Made by a program: the position numbers and the translations under genes
NCBI RefSeq assembly: GCF_036373705.1
Contig: NC_089851.1
Coordinates: 58,201,593-58,265,592, forward strand
Source: Amia ocellicauda
Lineage: Eukaryota > Chordata > Actinopteri > Amiiformes > Amiidae
Length of the DNA stretch: 64,000 nt
Direction of reading: 5' to 3'
The notes under the pieces: model-generated
Told to the model about the DNA's origin: nothing
Database searches by the model: none
Seen by the model: the letters and a program-made list of their open reading frames with translations, nothing else
Shown: in pieces, positions 42,830-53,173 of the stretch
Layout of the letters: every line of letters begins with the position of its first letter
How positions within the stretch are numbered: position 1 is the stretch's first letter

Positions 42830-43000
42830 TTTGCACTCTTCTCACAGAACTGGTAACTGAAGTGCCCATAGGAAACCCACACAGACAGAGGTAGATCATG
42901 TGAACTCCACACAGACAAGCCCCCAAGCCAGGACTCAAACCCCAGACCCCTGTACCGGTGAGGCAGCAGTGCTAACCACCATGCCACCACACTGCCAGGT
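42830..43000 (-). repeat. Common vertebrate repeat (GTGTGGAGTTCACATG type)
   Basis: On the minus strand: GTGGCATGGTGGTTAGCAC, CTGCCTCACCGGTAC, TTTGAGTCCTGGC, GTCTGTGTGGAGTTCACATG, then GTGTGGGTTTCCTATGGG. This widespread fish repeat is often joined to LINE tails. Confidence 0.65.
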
Positions 43001-43004
43001 CAAT

Positions 43005-43558
43005 CAAGGTGTGGATGGAGGACCACCAGATCAAGACCCTGTTATGGCCAGCCCAATCTCCAGACCTGAACCCCATTGAAAACCTCTGGAATGTGATGGA
43101 TGGAAGATGGATGGTCACAAGCCATCAATCAAAGCCGAGTTGCTTGAATTTGTGCGCCAGGAGTGGCATAAAGTCACCCAACAGCGATGTGAAAGACTGG
43201 TGGAGAGCATGCCAAGACGCATGAATGCTTTGATTGAAAATCACCAAATATTAATTTCTGAACACTTTGTAAGTTAAAACATTAGTATTATGTTGTTTAA
43301 AAATTAATATGAACTTATTTTCTTTGCATTATTTGAGGTCTGACAACACTGCATCTTTTTTGTAATTTTGTCCAGTTGTACATTTCTGCAAATAAATGCT
43401 CTAAATGACAATATTTTTATTTGGAATTTGGGAAAAATGTTTTCAGCAGTTTATAGAATAAAACAAAAATGTTCATTTTACCAAAACATATACCTATAAA
43501 TAGTAAAACCAGAGAAACTGATAATTGTGCACTGGTCTCTTAATTTTTTCCAGAGCTG
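43005..43558 (+). mobile_element. Tc1-like transposon, 3' part
   Basis: Contains the transposase end: WPAQSPDLNPIENLW with the third catalytic residue E, then in a shifted frame ESMPRRM-type residues. It runs through an AT-rich 3' region to an end reading TTTTTTCCAGAGCTG followed by TA. That end matches the inverted repeat CAGCTCTGGAAAAAATTAAG of a well-known fish Tc1 family. The 5' half is missing, and one indel separates the two coding blocks. Confidence 0.8.
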
Positions 43559-43699
43559 TATACACCTTTATATGTGCTGCCATATCAAACATTTAACACT
43601 AAAGCATGTTGTGAATAAATGTTATGCTTTGGAATTTTAATATTGACATGAATAGACAATCCATGCAAGTAAACTCAAACACACAATAACAAGTGGTAT

Positions 43700-44163
43700 T
43701 GTCACTGTTGTATCCCACACATCCCGCAATTCACAAGCTCCCCTGCAGAGGTCAGCATCACCGGAATTCTAAACCCTCACATTCCCCAGCAATCAGCCAC
43801 TTAACATTCCTCGGCACCATGTGCACTTGTTCTATCATCCTCGAACTCCCATTGGACCAGCACCCTCCTTCACCGTCCTCTGCTCCTCTCTGCTACACAT
43901 ATAAACCCCTCTGTGACTTTAATTCACTGCTAAGTCTTGTATCCTTTTGTTATTGATTGTTTACAACCTCCACGTGTTCCTCCACCAATTCCCGTATTCT
44001 CCCTACCAGCCTGTTTGCCTGATCATTGACCCCCTGCTTGTCTTATCGACCAGGACTTGTGGATTTCCCTGGACATTACGGTTTGCCGGCATTGACCACA
44101 GCCTGTTTCTGACCACCTCTCACTCCGCACCTGGGTTCCCCGCCATGGCAGTCCTTCGTTACA
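43700..44163 (+). mobile_element. Solo LTR with perfect 5-base target duplication
   Basis: Begins TGTCACTGTTG and ends TTCGTTACA (TG...CA), 464 bases, flanked on both sides by GGTAT. A TATA-like ACATATAAACCCC lies near 43895, as expected for an LTR promoter. No internal retroelement sequence is attached, so it is a solo LTR left by recombination between two LTRs. The family is not identified. Confidence 0.75.
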
Positions 44164-44169
44164 GGTATA

Positions 44170-45045
44170 CAGTCCGGTCCATAAATATTTGGACAGACCC
44201 AATTGTCAATTTGGCTCTGTACACCATCACAATGGATTGGAAAGGAAACAATCAAGATGTGCTTTAAGTGTAGACTTTCATCTTTAATTGGAGGGTAGTT
44301 ACATCCAAATCGGGTGAATGGTGTAGGAATTAAACCAATTTTTATGTGGTCCCCCCAATTTTAGGGGCTCAAAAGTATTTGGACAAACTAACATAATCAT
44401 TAATTAAATTGTGAGTTTCAATACTTGGTTGTGATGCGGGACAGTGGCCTGTCCGAATGCCAAATATATTTGCACCATTGTTGCAGTAAGATTGTGTAAC
44501 CCATGTATGAATTTAAGCTTTGTGTATTGCTCCGCAGAGGACAGGTGCAGTAGTTCTGTGTAGCTGATTTTTAGAAAAACATTTTCATCCAAGGCTATAG
44601 AGAAAACAGAAGACAAAGGAGAAGTCTGTGATCAAGTTTGGGGTACATCATTGACGTCATCCAGTTGCCCAGCAACCAAAGGGAGTCATCTTGTATATGA
44701 TAGCATGTTCTTTAGAAAAACCTTAGATGTGTCTTGCTGACTGACCATCTCCAGAGCACTTAGTTGTAGCTGAATAAACTATTTTGGTATTATTTCAGTT
44801 AAATCGGGTCCTGAGTATTCCTTGTCCGCCTGTTTATTGAGGGAGTAAAATTTCTCCCTATCAGTTGCAAATCCTTTGCAGTCAATGACTGCCTGAAGTC
44901 TGGAACCCATAGACATCACCAGATGCTGGGTTTCTTCCCTGGTGATGCTATGCCAGGCCTGCACTACAGCTGTCTTTAGATCCTGCTTGTTCTTGGGGTG
45001 TTTTGCCTTAGATATCAAAACAAACCAATCAGAGAGCAAAAACAT
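44170..45045 (-). mobile_element. Tc1-like transposon, 3' part (minus strand)
   Basis: Outer end CAGTCCGGTCCATAAATATT after TA, then an AT-rich 3' region, then the transposase C-terminus (KQDLKTAVVQAWHSI, EETQHLVMSMGSRLQAVIDC, KGFAT). The half encoding the catalytic core is missing. Confidence 0.75.
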
Positions 45046-45079
45046 TAGGTGTGGCCAAATCCACTAATAAGAACGTACT

Positions 45080-45610
45080 GGTGAGCGCAGGAACACCAAA
45101 AGGCCAGGAACACCACGGAAAACAACTGTGGTGGATGACAGAATTTTTTCCCTGGTGAGGAAAACCCCTTCACAACAGTTGGCTAGATCAAGAATACCCT
45201 CCAGGAGGTAGGCGTATCTGTGTCAATGTCAACAATCAAGAGAACACTTCACCAGAGTACATCTTGTGGTAAACCCTCTGTATTTAAACAGGAAATGGGA
45301 AGACCATATTAGAGTTTGGCAAAAAACATCTAAAGAACCCTGTACAGTTCTGGAACAACATCTTATGTACAGATGAGACAAAGATCAACTTGTACCAGAA
45401 TGATGGGAAGAGAAGAGTATGGAGAAGGGAAGGAACTGCTCATGATCTGAAGCATACCACCTCATCTGTGAAACATGGTGAAGGTAGTGTTATGGTAAGG
45501 GCATGTATGGCTGTCAAGAGAACTGGTTGACTTTTGACAAAAGCAGCAGGATGAATTCTGAAATGTTTAGGGCTATGTTATCTGCTCAGATTCAGCCAAA
45601 TGATTCAAAA
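45080..45610 (+). mobile_element. Tc1-like transposase piece, N-terminal and middle part
   Basis: Encodes a GTPRKTTVVDD-like DNA-binding region and then NNILCTDETKINLYQNDGKRRVW, whose TDE holds the first catalytic D, and SSVKHGEGSVMV. Several frame changes separate the blocks. It lies divergently next to the minus-strand 3' piece, so the two may be halves of one inverted element or two insertions. Confidence 0.7.
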
Positions 45611-45639
45611 CTCATTTAACAGCACTTCACAGTGCAGAT

Positions 45640-46040
45640 CAACAATAATGCGAAAGCAGGTAGAGGAAAGCAACCCCAAGAAGACTACCGTCACCAGCCA
45701 CGAAACCAGACGGCTTCATGCCCTAGGGCTCGTTCAGGAGTTGAACACAGGACCTCTCGCACACTAAGTGAGAATCATACTCCTAGACCAACGGGCCAAC
45801 TGAACAAGTGGCTTCACAAAGTTCTCCTCCTCAACAACACACTACATGTCGTCCTCCTCCTCCTCCTCCTCCTCAACAACCACAACAAACTTGCATAATA
45901 CACATTTGTTTTATAGAAAAACACACAGATGACAGTCTGATTTCCCTTCAGCTGCACAGGCAACAGCATCTGAGGTCAAAAGCCCTCTTGTGCAGAGGAG
46001 CCCAAAAGCTGGCTTTTGACAGAGAGCACACTGTTCAGTG
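45640..46040 (-). repeat. Isolated, inverted and shortened tRNA-array unit
   Basis: On the minus strand: GGGCTCCTCTGCACAAGAGG, CAGATGCTGTTGCCTG, GGAAATCAGACTGTCATCTG, an AAGTTTGTTG-(GAG)n tract, GACATGTAGTGTGTTGTTG, then directly a tRNA-Pro-like sequence. The ~300-base core between the triplet tract and the tRNA of the arrays is replaced by about 30 unrelated bases. It is clearly more diverged than any array copy. Confidence 0.85.
45726..45797 (-). pseudogene. tRNA-Pro-derived pseudogene
   Basis: 72 bases. Acceptor GGCCCGT mismatches ACGAGCC at one pair. The anticodon loop reads TTAGTGT, so the anticodon position would be AGT (threonine) by a change at base 36. The T-stem CTGTG/CCTGA is disrupted. 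The A box is altered (TGGTCTAGGAG). Non-functional. Confidence 0.85.
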
Positions 46041-46044
46041 ACCA

Positions 46045-46780
46045 CTTAATAAGTAGGACTAATCATTTCTTATTTTTTACAGAATAGGACACAGAAATAA
46101 CTTATGATTACTTATTTGTTATCTACATTTTACTTTTCATAGTATTTCCAAACGTTTTTTATCGATGTATGAACAAACACAACCATTGAGACACACACTA
46201 TTAGAGATTTTTCGTTTTATTTTCTTTATGAATGTAATGCAAAACAATATAGAGTAACAGTGACAAAAAGTGCCAGGGGTTTATGACAATACAGAAAGCA
46301 CATTATAGAAAAGACCTGAAAAACACACAAGCACTACATCAGAGATACCACGCATTAAGTCCCTTCCCTGCGCTGTAGGCTCCATAGCGCTGCATCACTG
46401 CTGCCTCTCGCTAATCTCAAGATGGAGCTGGGGGTAGGTGTTCCATGGCCAGGCTGTCGTTCCCTCTGCCAAGTGTGTACAGGCCAAGATACCTCCATTA
46501 CTTCAATCACTACATCTTCCGCTGACTTCTATAGGGGGCTGCGTGAACTACTGAAGTAATGCTGTAGAGATAAGTGTCCTTAAACTGGGAAATGGAAATA
46601 AAGATTAAGTAAGCATCACTCATTGAAGAAATGCATCACAGTGTCTCTGTCAGCCTGTACAGCAGCGCATGTTTGCTGTAGCCAACATTTATTCAGTGCC
46701 AAATTTCCTTGCACAAAGCCATAGCAGATTCTCAAGCCCTCCCATGTTGTTGATTATCTTGTATCCATGTATTAAGAATA
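46045..46780. other. Stretch without recognised gene
   Basis: A less AT-rich patch at 46360-46570 (CCCTTCCCTGCGCTG, GGCCAGGCTGTCGTTCCC) could be an old repeat or 3' UTR on the minus strand; an AATAAA on that strand lies near 46215. No reading frame supports a protein. Confidence 0.4.
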
Positions 46781-46782
46781 AT

Positions 46783-47395
46783 GGTAATGCTTTATTTTAA
46801 GTGTCCATTATAAACAATCTATTAACATGTTATGTTATTATTATATGATTAATTTTACAAATTATAAATATATTAGACATTTTTAAACTTTTTTGCTATA
46901 ATATGTTTTAAGGTATTTAATAACATATTTAATAAAGGGTATAATAACATGACATTTGCACATCGATATCAATCTATTATCATTAACTGCCATGCCAGTT
47001 AATTGCTGCTATTATCCATCCATTTTTGAAACCAGTTATCCTGGCGAAGGTCGCCGAGCACTGATCCCGGCAGGCAAAGGGCACAAGGCAGGAATACACC
47101 CAGGACGGGACCCCAGTCCATCGCTGGGCAACACACACACACACACACACACACGCAGACACACCCACATACAGGGCAATTTAGAGAAGCCAATTAACCT
47201 AACCCACATGTCTTTGGACGGTGGGAGGAAACCCACGTGGACACGGGGAGAACATGCAAACTACATAGTATAGCAAAAATGTTTAAATAAAAATGTCTAA
47301 TATATTTATAATTTGTAATAATCATATAACAATAACATAATCAATAATTTGTTAATAGATTGTTTATAATGGACACTTGTTAGCATAATAACTAA
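46783..47395. mobile_element. Palindromic MITE with a nested repeat
   Basis: Arms at 46800-46898 and 47282-47385 are inverted copies of about 100 bases (AAGTGTCCATTATAAACAATC, then ATAAATATATTAGACATTTTT). Between them sits the repeat at 46995-47272. The left edge GGTAATGCTTTATTTTAA recalls the MITE at 20563. Confidence 0.65.
46995..47272 (+). repeat. Common vertebrate repeat (GGGAGAACATGCAAACT type) with (CA)n
   Basis: Contains GGGACCCCAGTCCATCGCTG, a CA run at 47130-47154, CCAATTAACCTAACCCACATG, GGTGGGAGGAAACCCACG and GGGAGAACATGCAAACTAC, a widely dispersed vertebrate sequence. Frames across it are products of the CA run. Confidence 0.75.
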
Positions 47396-47461
47396 TGTAT
47401 GTTATCTATCTGTATGTAATGCTGTTGTCCTATAAGTCCTTACATTTGTAAACAGGGATTT

Positions 47462-47755
47462 TTGAAATAACCATTACTTATTTTGTGAAAAAACAGGGAA
47501 ACAGAAATAAGGAATGAGTAACTATTACTTATTTCTTCATACTACTAGAATCAGAATTCACAGAAAAAGTAATAAACAATAAAGATAAAAATAAATAACC
47601 ATTACTTATTTAAAAAAAAAAAAAACAGGAACCAGAAATAAATAAGTAAACTTTACTTATTTTGCAGAAAAAAATAAAACAGTTTATTATTAATATATTG
47701 AGGAAACAATGAAAAAAATAACCATTACTTATTTTTTGAAAAATAAGGAATCTAC
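47462..47755 (+). repeat. AT-rich minisatellite, ATAACCATTACTTATTT unit
   Basis: The phrase ATAACCATTACTTATTT or close variants occurs about five times, roughly 55-75 bases apart, each followed by an A-rich part with CAGGAA(A/C)CAGAAATAA. A related single phrase lies near 46075-46115. Confidence 0.7.
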
Positions 47756-47785
47756 TTCATAGAGGTTCTGAAATCAGCATACTTC

Positions 47786-47971
47786 TCATGGCAGGAAAGG
47801 AAACTGGAAGCCTTTTGACACATTTCTTGACTTTGATTGAAGATTTTCCAGTATTTTAATCAGACCTCCTGCCAGAATATATTCTGCAGTGCGTTTCAGA
47901 ATGGGCTGCCAAAACTGCATAATCTCCTCCACCAACCTTTCCTGGTTTTCCTTTGTTTGGTAAAACTGCAT
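47786..47971 (-). CDS. Unidentified possible last exon
   Basis: 61 codons (MQFYQTKENQERLVEEIMQF...), with a helical, charged middle (LKRTAEYILAGGLIKILENL) and a stop. Upstream on this strand, ATCTTCCATAAATGCAG resembles a splice acceptor, so an exon beginning with TTTTACC is possible. Richer in G+C than its surroundings. I do not recognise the protein; no polyadenylation signal was found close by. Confidence 0.3.
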   Translation of the reverse strand: MQFYQTKENQERLVEEIMQFWQPILKRTAEYILAGGLIKILENLQSKSRNVSKGFQFPFLP

Positions 47972-48498
47972 TTATGGAAGATACCCTTACAAAAATAAAA
48001 TATTTAAAAATATATATTATTCTGAAATATGAAATGTATTTTAATGTATTAATATGTTTTATAAATGTGCATACCATTTTATAATATATGGTGAAAATAT
48101 TCTTTTAAATATCAATTGCACTGTCACTTGATACAGAAATATGGTCAAATACACTATATTATACAATACAAATATTGCTTAATATAACTTAAGTATATTC
48201 AGAATTATATGTAAACTTGTTTTTAATATATCTATAATTATATGCAAATATACTGTAACATCTACACATGTATTTTATACTAAATATATAAAAATGCATA
48301 CATATATGTCCCCTTATAATATACATTTAGTATACTGCTAAATACACAACAATCTCATATTGCATGTATTGTATACTGTGAATATATTAGACTGCAAAAA
48401 TGTTGCATTCTAAATATACTGGTAGAATATATTTGGATAAACTTCCAAACACATGTATACATGAAGTGTAACTTAAAACATTGGGATACTTCAATACT
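47972..48498. other. Very AT-rich stretch
   Basis: Many TATATT/AATATA phrases and no recognised feature. Its end adjoins the 3' side of the Tc1-like transposase and may include that transposon's degraded terminal region. Confidence 0.5.
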
Positions 48499-49017
48499 TT
48501 AATAGATTTCACTTGGTGTTTGACCCCCTTTTGCCTTCAGAACTGCCTTAATTCTACGTGGCATTGATTCAACAAGGTGCTGAAAGCATTCTTTAGAAAT
48601 GTTGGCCCATATTGATAGGATAGCATCTTGCAATTGATGGAGATTTGTGGGATGCACATCCAGGGCACGAAGCTCCCGTTCCACCACATCCCAAAGATGC
48701 TCTATTGGGTTGAGATCTGGAGACTGTGGGGGCCAGTTTAGTACAGTGAACTCATTGTCATGTTCAAGAAACCAATTTGAAATGATTCGACCTTTGTGAC
48801 ATGGTGCATTATCCTGCTGGAAGTAGCCATCAGAGGATGGGTACATGGTGGTCATAAAGGGATGGACATGGTCAGAAACAATGCTCAGGTAGGCCGTGGC
48901 ATTTAAACGATGCCCAATTGGCACTAAGGGGCATAAAGTGTGCCAAGAAAACATCCCCCACACCATTACACCACCACCACCAGCCTGCACAGTGGTAACA
49001 AGGCATGATGGATCCAT
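48499..49017 (-). mobile_element. Tc1/mariner transposase, C-terminal 172 codons, DD36E spacing
   Basis: One open frame with GGGGVMVWGMFS, YFQQDNAPCHKG (second catalytic D) and WPPQSPDLNPIEHLWD (catalytic E). Thirty-six residues lie between D and E, against 34 in Sleeping Beauty counted the same way. This spacing fits the DD36E (Incomer-type) group rather than ordinary DD34E Tc1. The first catalytic D and the DNA-binding region are missing, so it is a truncated copy, but the frame itself is undamaged. Confidence 0.85.
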
Positions 49018-49539
49018 GTTCTCATTCTGTTTAGGGCATGTATTACAGATTCATTCAAAAAGGTCTCACTTTAGATTTGAGGAAACACTATTTACTTGTA
49101 TCAGCGGTCATTCATTTGTCATTAATAGTTCTTCCAATTTCCGACCTTTTAGTTCCAGAGACCAATGTTTTGGTACCAGCTAAAAAACAAAAAAAACAAA
49201 TGTACATTAATTGGACAAATATGAAATATATAGTTACATGTAAAATATGGCCCAATATACAACGCTACAATTATTACAATTTACTTGCACTGTAATTACA
49301 CGGTAACAAGAGTGAATTGACCAAGTAGTTTGTGTATAGTTAATTCAATTATTAAATACTAGTATGGATGATGTATGATTACAGAACGAGCTTACATACA
49401 CTAAACAAGTAGTATGGCTTATTTACATGTAGTGTGTGTTTTTAACTTTACATATTCATGTAAAATGCTGCCAACCTTTGTGATGTTACCGATGACCTTA
49501 AACTCACCCCTTCTTAAAGTGTAACCACATGTGGTGATC
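49018..49539. other. AT-rich stretch before array 2
   Basis: No gene recognised. Near 49500-49540 the sequence grades into a diverged beginning of the array unit. Confidence 0.6.
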
Positions 49540-49606
49540 AGGTGAGGGTCTGCCTCAAGCAGTTATGTGCTTGCCCAGGAGAACATGCAATATTGCCTAT
49601 TAGCTT

Positions 49607-49678
49607 GGCTCGTTGGTCTAGGGGTATGATTCTTGCTTAGGGTGCGAGAGGTCCCGGGTTCAACTCCCGGACGAGCCC
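49607..49678 (+). tRNA. tRNA-Pro(AGG), edge copy
   Basis: Loop TTAGGGT. Anticodon stem CTTGC/GCGAG has one U-G wobble; everything else is canonical. First copy of array 2, with a diverged leader (TATTGCCTATTAGC). Confidence 0.88.
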
Positions 49679-50187
49679 GCTTGGCCCCGCTTTGCATTCT
49701 CTGAAGCATTCGTTTGTTCTCTCTCGATGCTTGGCTTCTGAGCTCCTCTGCACCAGGGAGGTCTTTCAACCTCAGATACTGTTGGCTGTGTAGCTGATGG
49801 GAAATCAGACTGTCATCTGTGTGTTTTGTTTTCTTTAAAGAAAATGTGTATTTTACAAGTTCGTTGTTGTTGTTGAGGAGGAGGAGGAGGACATGTAGTG
49901 TGTTGTTGAGGAGGAGGAGGACGAAATGTGGTTTGCCGGCTTGTTATGGAGACCTTTGCTGAACGTGTACTCCTGAGCTGCACCAAAGGAGAGGCATTCT
50001 TTTCAGTTGTTTGCGGGCCTGCTGAACCATGCTCTCAGTGCTGTCTCACTGGGGATACGGTTACCGTTCTGGAAAGACACTTCAGCGCTACAGTCCATGC
50101 TATCAGTCAGTGAGCGTAGGTCTCCCGGTCTGCCCCAAAGCAGTTACGCGCTTGCCCAGCAGAAACTGCGACACCCTCCGTTAACTT

Positions 50188-50259
50188 GGCTCGTTGGTCT
50201 AGGGGTATGATTCTCGCTTAGGGTGCGAGAGGTCCCGGGTTCAACTCCCGGACGAGCCC
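50188..50259 (+). tRNA. tRNA-Pro(AGG)
   Basis: Canonical cloverleaf: GGCTCGT/ACGAGCC, CTCGC-TTAGGGT-GCGAG, CCGGG/CCCGG, C73. No intron. The AGG anticodon would be edited to IGG by the usual adenosine deamination, reading CCU and CCC. First T4 run 146 bases past the end. Confidence 0.95.
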
Positions 50260-50765
50260 GCTTGGCCCCGCTTTGCATTCTCTGAAGCATTCGTTTGTTC
50301 TCTCTCGATGCTTGGCTTCTGGGCTCCTCTGCACCAGGGAGGTCTTTCAACCTCAGATACTGTTGGCTGTGTAGCTGATGGGAAATCAGACTGTCATCTG
50401 TGTGTTTTGTTTTCTTTAAAGAAAATGTGTATTTTACAAGTTCGTTGTTGTTGTTGAGGAGGAGGAGGACATGTAGTGTGTTGTTGAGGAGGAGGAGGAC
50501 GAAATGTGGTTTGCCGGCTTGTTATGGAGACCTTTGCTGAACGTGTACTCCTGAGCTGCACCAAAGGAGAGGCATTCTTTTCAGTTGTTTGCGGGCCTGC
50601 TGAACCATGCTCTCAGTGCTGTCTCACTGGGGATACGGTTACCGTTCTGGAAAGACACTTCAGCGCTACAGTCCATGCTATCAGTCAGTGTGCGTAGGTC
50701 TCCCGGTCTGCCCCAAAGCAGTTACGCGCTTGCCCAGCAGAAACTGCGACACCCTCCGTTAACTT

Positions 50766-50837
50766 GGCTCGTTGGTCTAGGGGTATGATTCTTGCTGAGG
50801 GTGTGAGAGGCCCTGGGTTCAACTCCAGGACGAGCCC
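50766..50837 (+). pseudogene. tRNA-Pro-like, GAGGG form
   Basis: Same degenerate form as array 1, but its trailer has TTTGTAGTCACC and GTTCGTTCG, the array-2 version. Confidence 0.85.
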
Positions 50838-51355
50838 ACTTGGCCCCACTTTGTAGTCACCGAAGTGTTCGTTCGTTTGCTCTTGAAGGCTGGCTTCTGG
50901 GCTCCTCTGCACAAGGGAGGGCTATCGACCTCAGATACTGTTGGCTGTATAGCTGATGGGAAATCAGACTGTCATCTGTGTGTTTTGTTTTCTTTAAAGA
51001 AAATGTGTTTTTTACAAGTTCGTTGTTGTTGTTGTTGTTGTTGTTGTTGAGGAGGAGGACATGTAGTGTGTTGTTGAGGAGGAGGAGGACGAAATGTGGT
51101 TTGCCGGCTTGTTATGGAGACCTTTTCTGAACGTGTACTCCTGAGCTGCACCAAAGGAGAGGCATTCTTTTCAGTTGTTTGCGGGCCTGCTGAACCATGC
51201 TCTCAGTGCTGTCTCACTGGGGATACGGTTACCGTTCTGGAAAGACACTTCAGCGCTACAGTCCATGCTATCAGTCAGTGAGCGTAGGTCTCCCGGTCTG
51301 CCCCAAAGCAGTTACGCGCTTGCCCAGCAGAAACTGCGACACCCTCCGTTAACTT

Positions 51356-51427
51356 GCCTCGTTGGTCTAGGGGTATGATTCTCGCTTAGGGTGCGAGAGG
51401 TCCCGGGTTCAACTCCCGGACGAGCCC
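51356..51427 (+). tRNA. tRNA-Pro(AGG), acceptor mismatch
   Basis: Begins GCCTCGT, so base 2 is C and cannot pair with C71. The rest is canonical. The same change occurs 1168 bases later, so the defect was copied. Confidence 0.75.
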
Positions 51428-51933
51428 GCTTGGCCCCGCTTTGCATTCTCTGAAGCATTCGTTTGTTCTCTCTCGATGCTTGGCTTCTGGGCTCCTCTGC
51501 ACCAGGGAGGTCTTTCAACCTCAGATACTGTTGGCTGTGTAGCTGATGGGAAATCAGACTGTCATCTGTGTGTTTTGTTTTCTTTAAAGAAAATGTGTAT
51601 TTTACAAGTTCGTTGTTGTTGTTGAGGAGGAGGAGGACATGTAGTGTGTTGTTGAGGAGGAGGAGGACGAAATGTGGTTTGCCGGCTTGTTATGGAGACC
51701 TTTGCTGAACGTGTACTCCTGAGCTGCACCAAAGGAGAGGCATTCTTTTCAGTTGTTTGCGGGCCTGCTGAACCATGCTCTCAGTGCTGTCTCACTGGGG
51801 ATACGGTTACCGTTCTGGAAAGACACTTCAGCGCTACAGTCCATGCTATCAGTCAGTGTGCGTAGGTCTCCCGGTCTGCCCCAAAGCAGTTACGCGCTTG
51901 CCCAGCAGAAACTGCGACACCCTCCGTTAACTT

Positions 51934-52005
51934 GGCTCGTTGGTCTAGGGGTATGATTCTTGCTGAGGGTGTGAGAGGCCCTGGGTTCAACTCCAGGACG
52001 AGCCC
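51934..52005 (+). pseudogene. tRNA-Pro-like, GAGGG form
   Basis: Second member of the duplicated dimer 50766/51356. The unit before it carries the GTCAGTGTGCGTAGG core marker. Confidence 0.85.
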
Positions 52006-52523
52006 ACTTGGCCCCACTTTGTAGTCACCGAAGTGTTCGTTCGTTTGCTCTTGAAGGCTGGCTTCTGGGCTCCTCTGCACAAGGGAGGGCTATCGACCTC
52101 AGATACTGTTGGCTGTATAGCTGATGGGAAATCAGACTGTCATCTGTGTGTTTTGTTTTCTTTAAAGAAAATGTGTTTTTTACAAGTTCGTTGTTGTTGT
52201 TGTTGTTGTTGTTGTTGAGGAGGAGGACATGTAGTGTGTTGTTGAGGAGGAGGAGGACGAAATGTGGTTTGCCGGCTTGTTATGGAGACCTTTTCTGAAC
52301 GTGTACTCCTGAGCTGCACCAAAGGAGAGGCATTCTTTTCAGTTGTTTGCGGGCCTGCTGAACCATGCTCTCAGTGCTGTCTCACTGGGGATACGGTTAC
52401 CGTTCTGGAAAGACACTTCAGCGCTACAGTCCATGCTATCAGTCAGTGAGCGTAGGTCTCCCGGTCTGCCCCAAAGCAGTTACGCGCTTGCCCAGCAGAA
52501 ACTGCGACACCCTCCGTTAACTT

Positions 52524-52595
52524 GCCTCGTTGGTCTAGGGGTATGATTCTCGCTTAGGGTGCGAGAGGTCCCGGGTTCAACTCCCGGACGAGCCC
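52524..52595 (+). tRNA. tRNA-Pro(AGG), acceptor mismatch
   Basis: Copy of the 51356 gene with the same C2 change; the trailer differs by one base (CTCTTGATGC). Confidence 0.75.
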
Positions 52596-53101
52596 GCTTG
52601 GCCCCGCTTTGCATTCTCTGAAGCATTCGTTTGTTCTCTCTTGATGCTTGGCTTCTGGGCTCCTCTGCACCAGGGAGGTCTTTCAACCTCAGATACTGTT
52701 GGCTGTGTAGCTGATGGGAAATCAGACTGTCATCTGTGTGTTTTGTTTTCTTTAAAGAAAATGTGTATTTTACAAGTTCGTTGTTGTTGTTGAGGAGGAG
52801 GAGGACATGTAGTGTGTTGTTGAGGAGGAGGAGGACGAAATGTGGTTTGCCGGCTTGTTATGGAGACCTTTGCTGAACGTGTACTCCTGAGCTGCACCAA
52901 AGGAGAGGCATTCTTTTCAGTTGTTTGCGGGCCTGCTGAACCATGCTCTCAGTGCTGTCTCACTGGGGATACGGTTACCGTTCTGGAAAGACACTTCAGC
53001 GCTACAGTCCATGCTATCAGTCAGTGTGCGTAGGTCTCCCGGTCTGCCCCAAAGCAGTTACGCGCTTGCCCAGCAGAAACTGCGACACCCTCCGTTAACT
53101 T

Positions 53102-53173
53102 GGCTCGTTGGTCTAGGGGTATGATTCTTGCTGAGGGTGTGAGAGGCCCTGGGTTCAACTCCAGGACGAGCCC
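53102..53173 (+). pseudogene. tRNA-Pro-like, GAGGG form
   Basis: Third copy of the dimer's degenerate half. It is followed by a longer GTT/GAG tract, giving spacing 593. Confidence 0.85.

Noticed and set aside
43693-44267. Pro/His/Leu-rich frames as a secreted protein
   Set aside because: They lie within the solo LTR bounded by GGTAT copies and have no family similarity.
46956-47273. 105-codon frame with a His/Thr-rich run
   Set aside because: It crosses a CA microsatellite inside a dispersed repeat.
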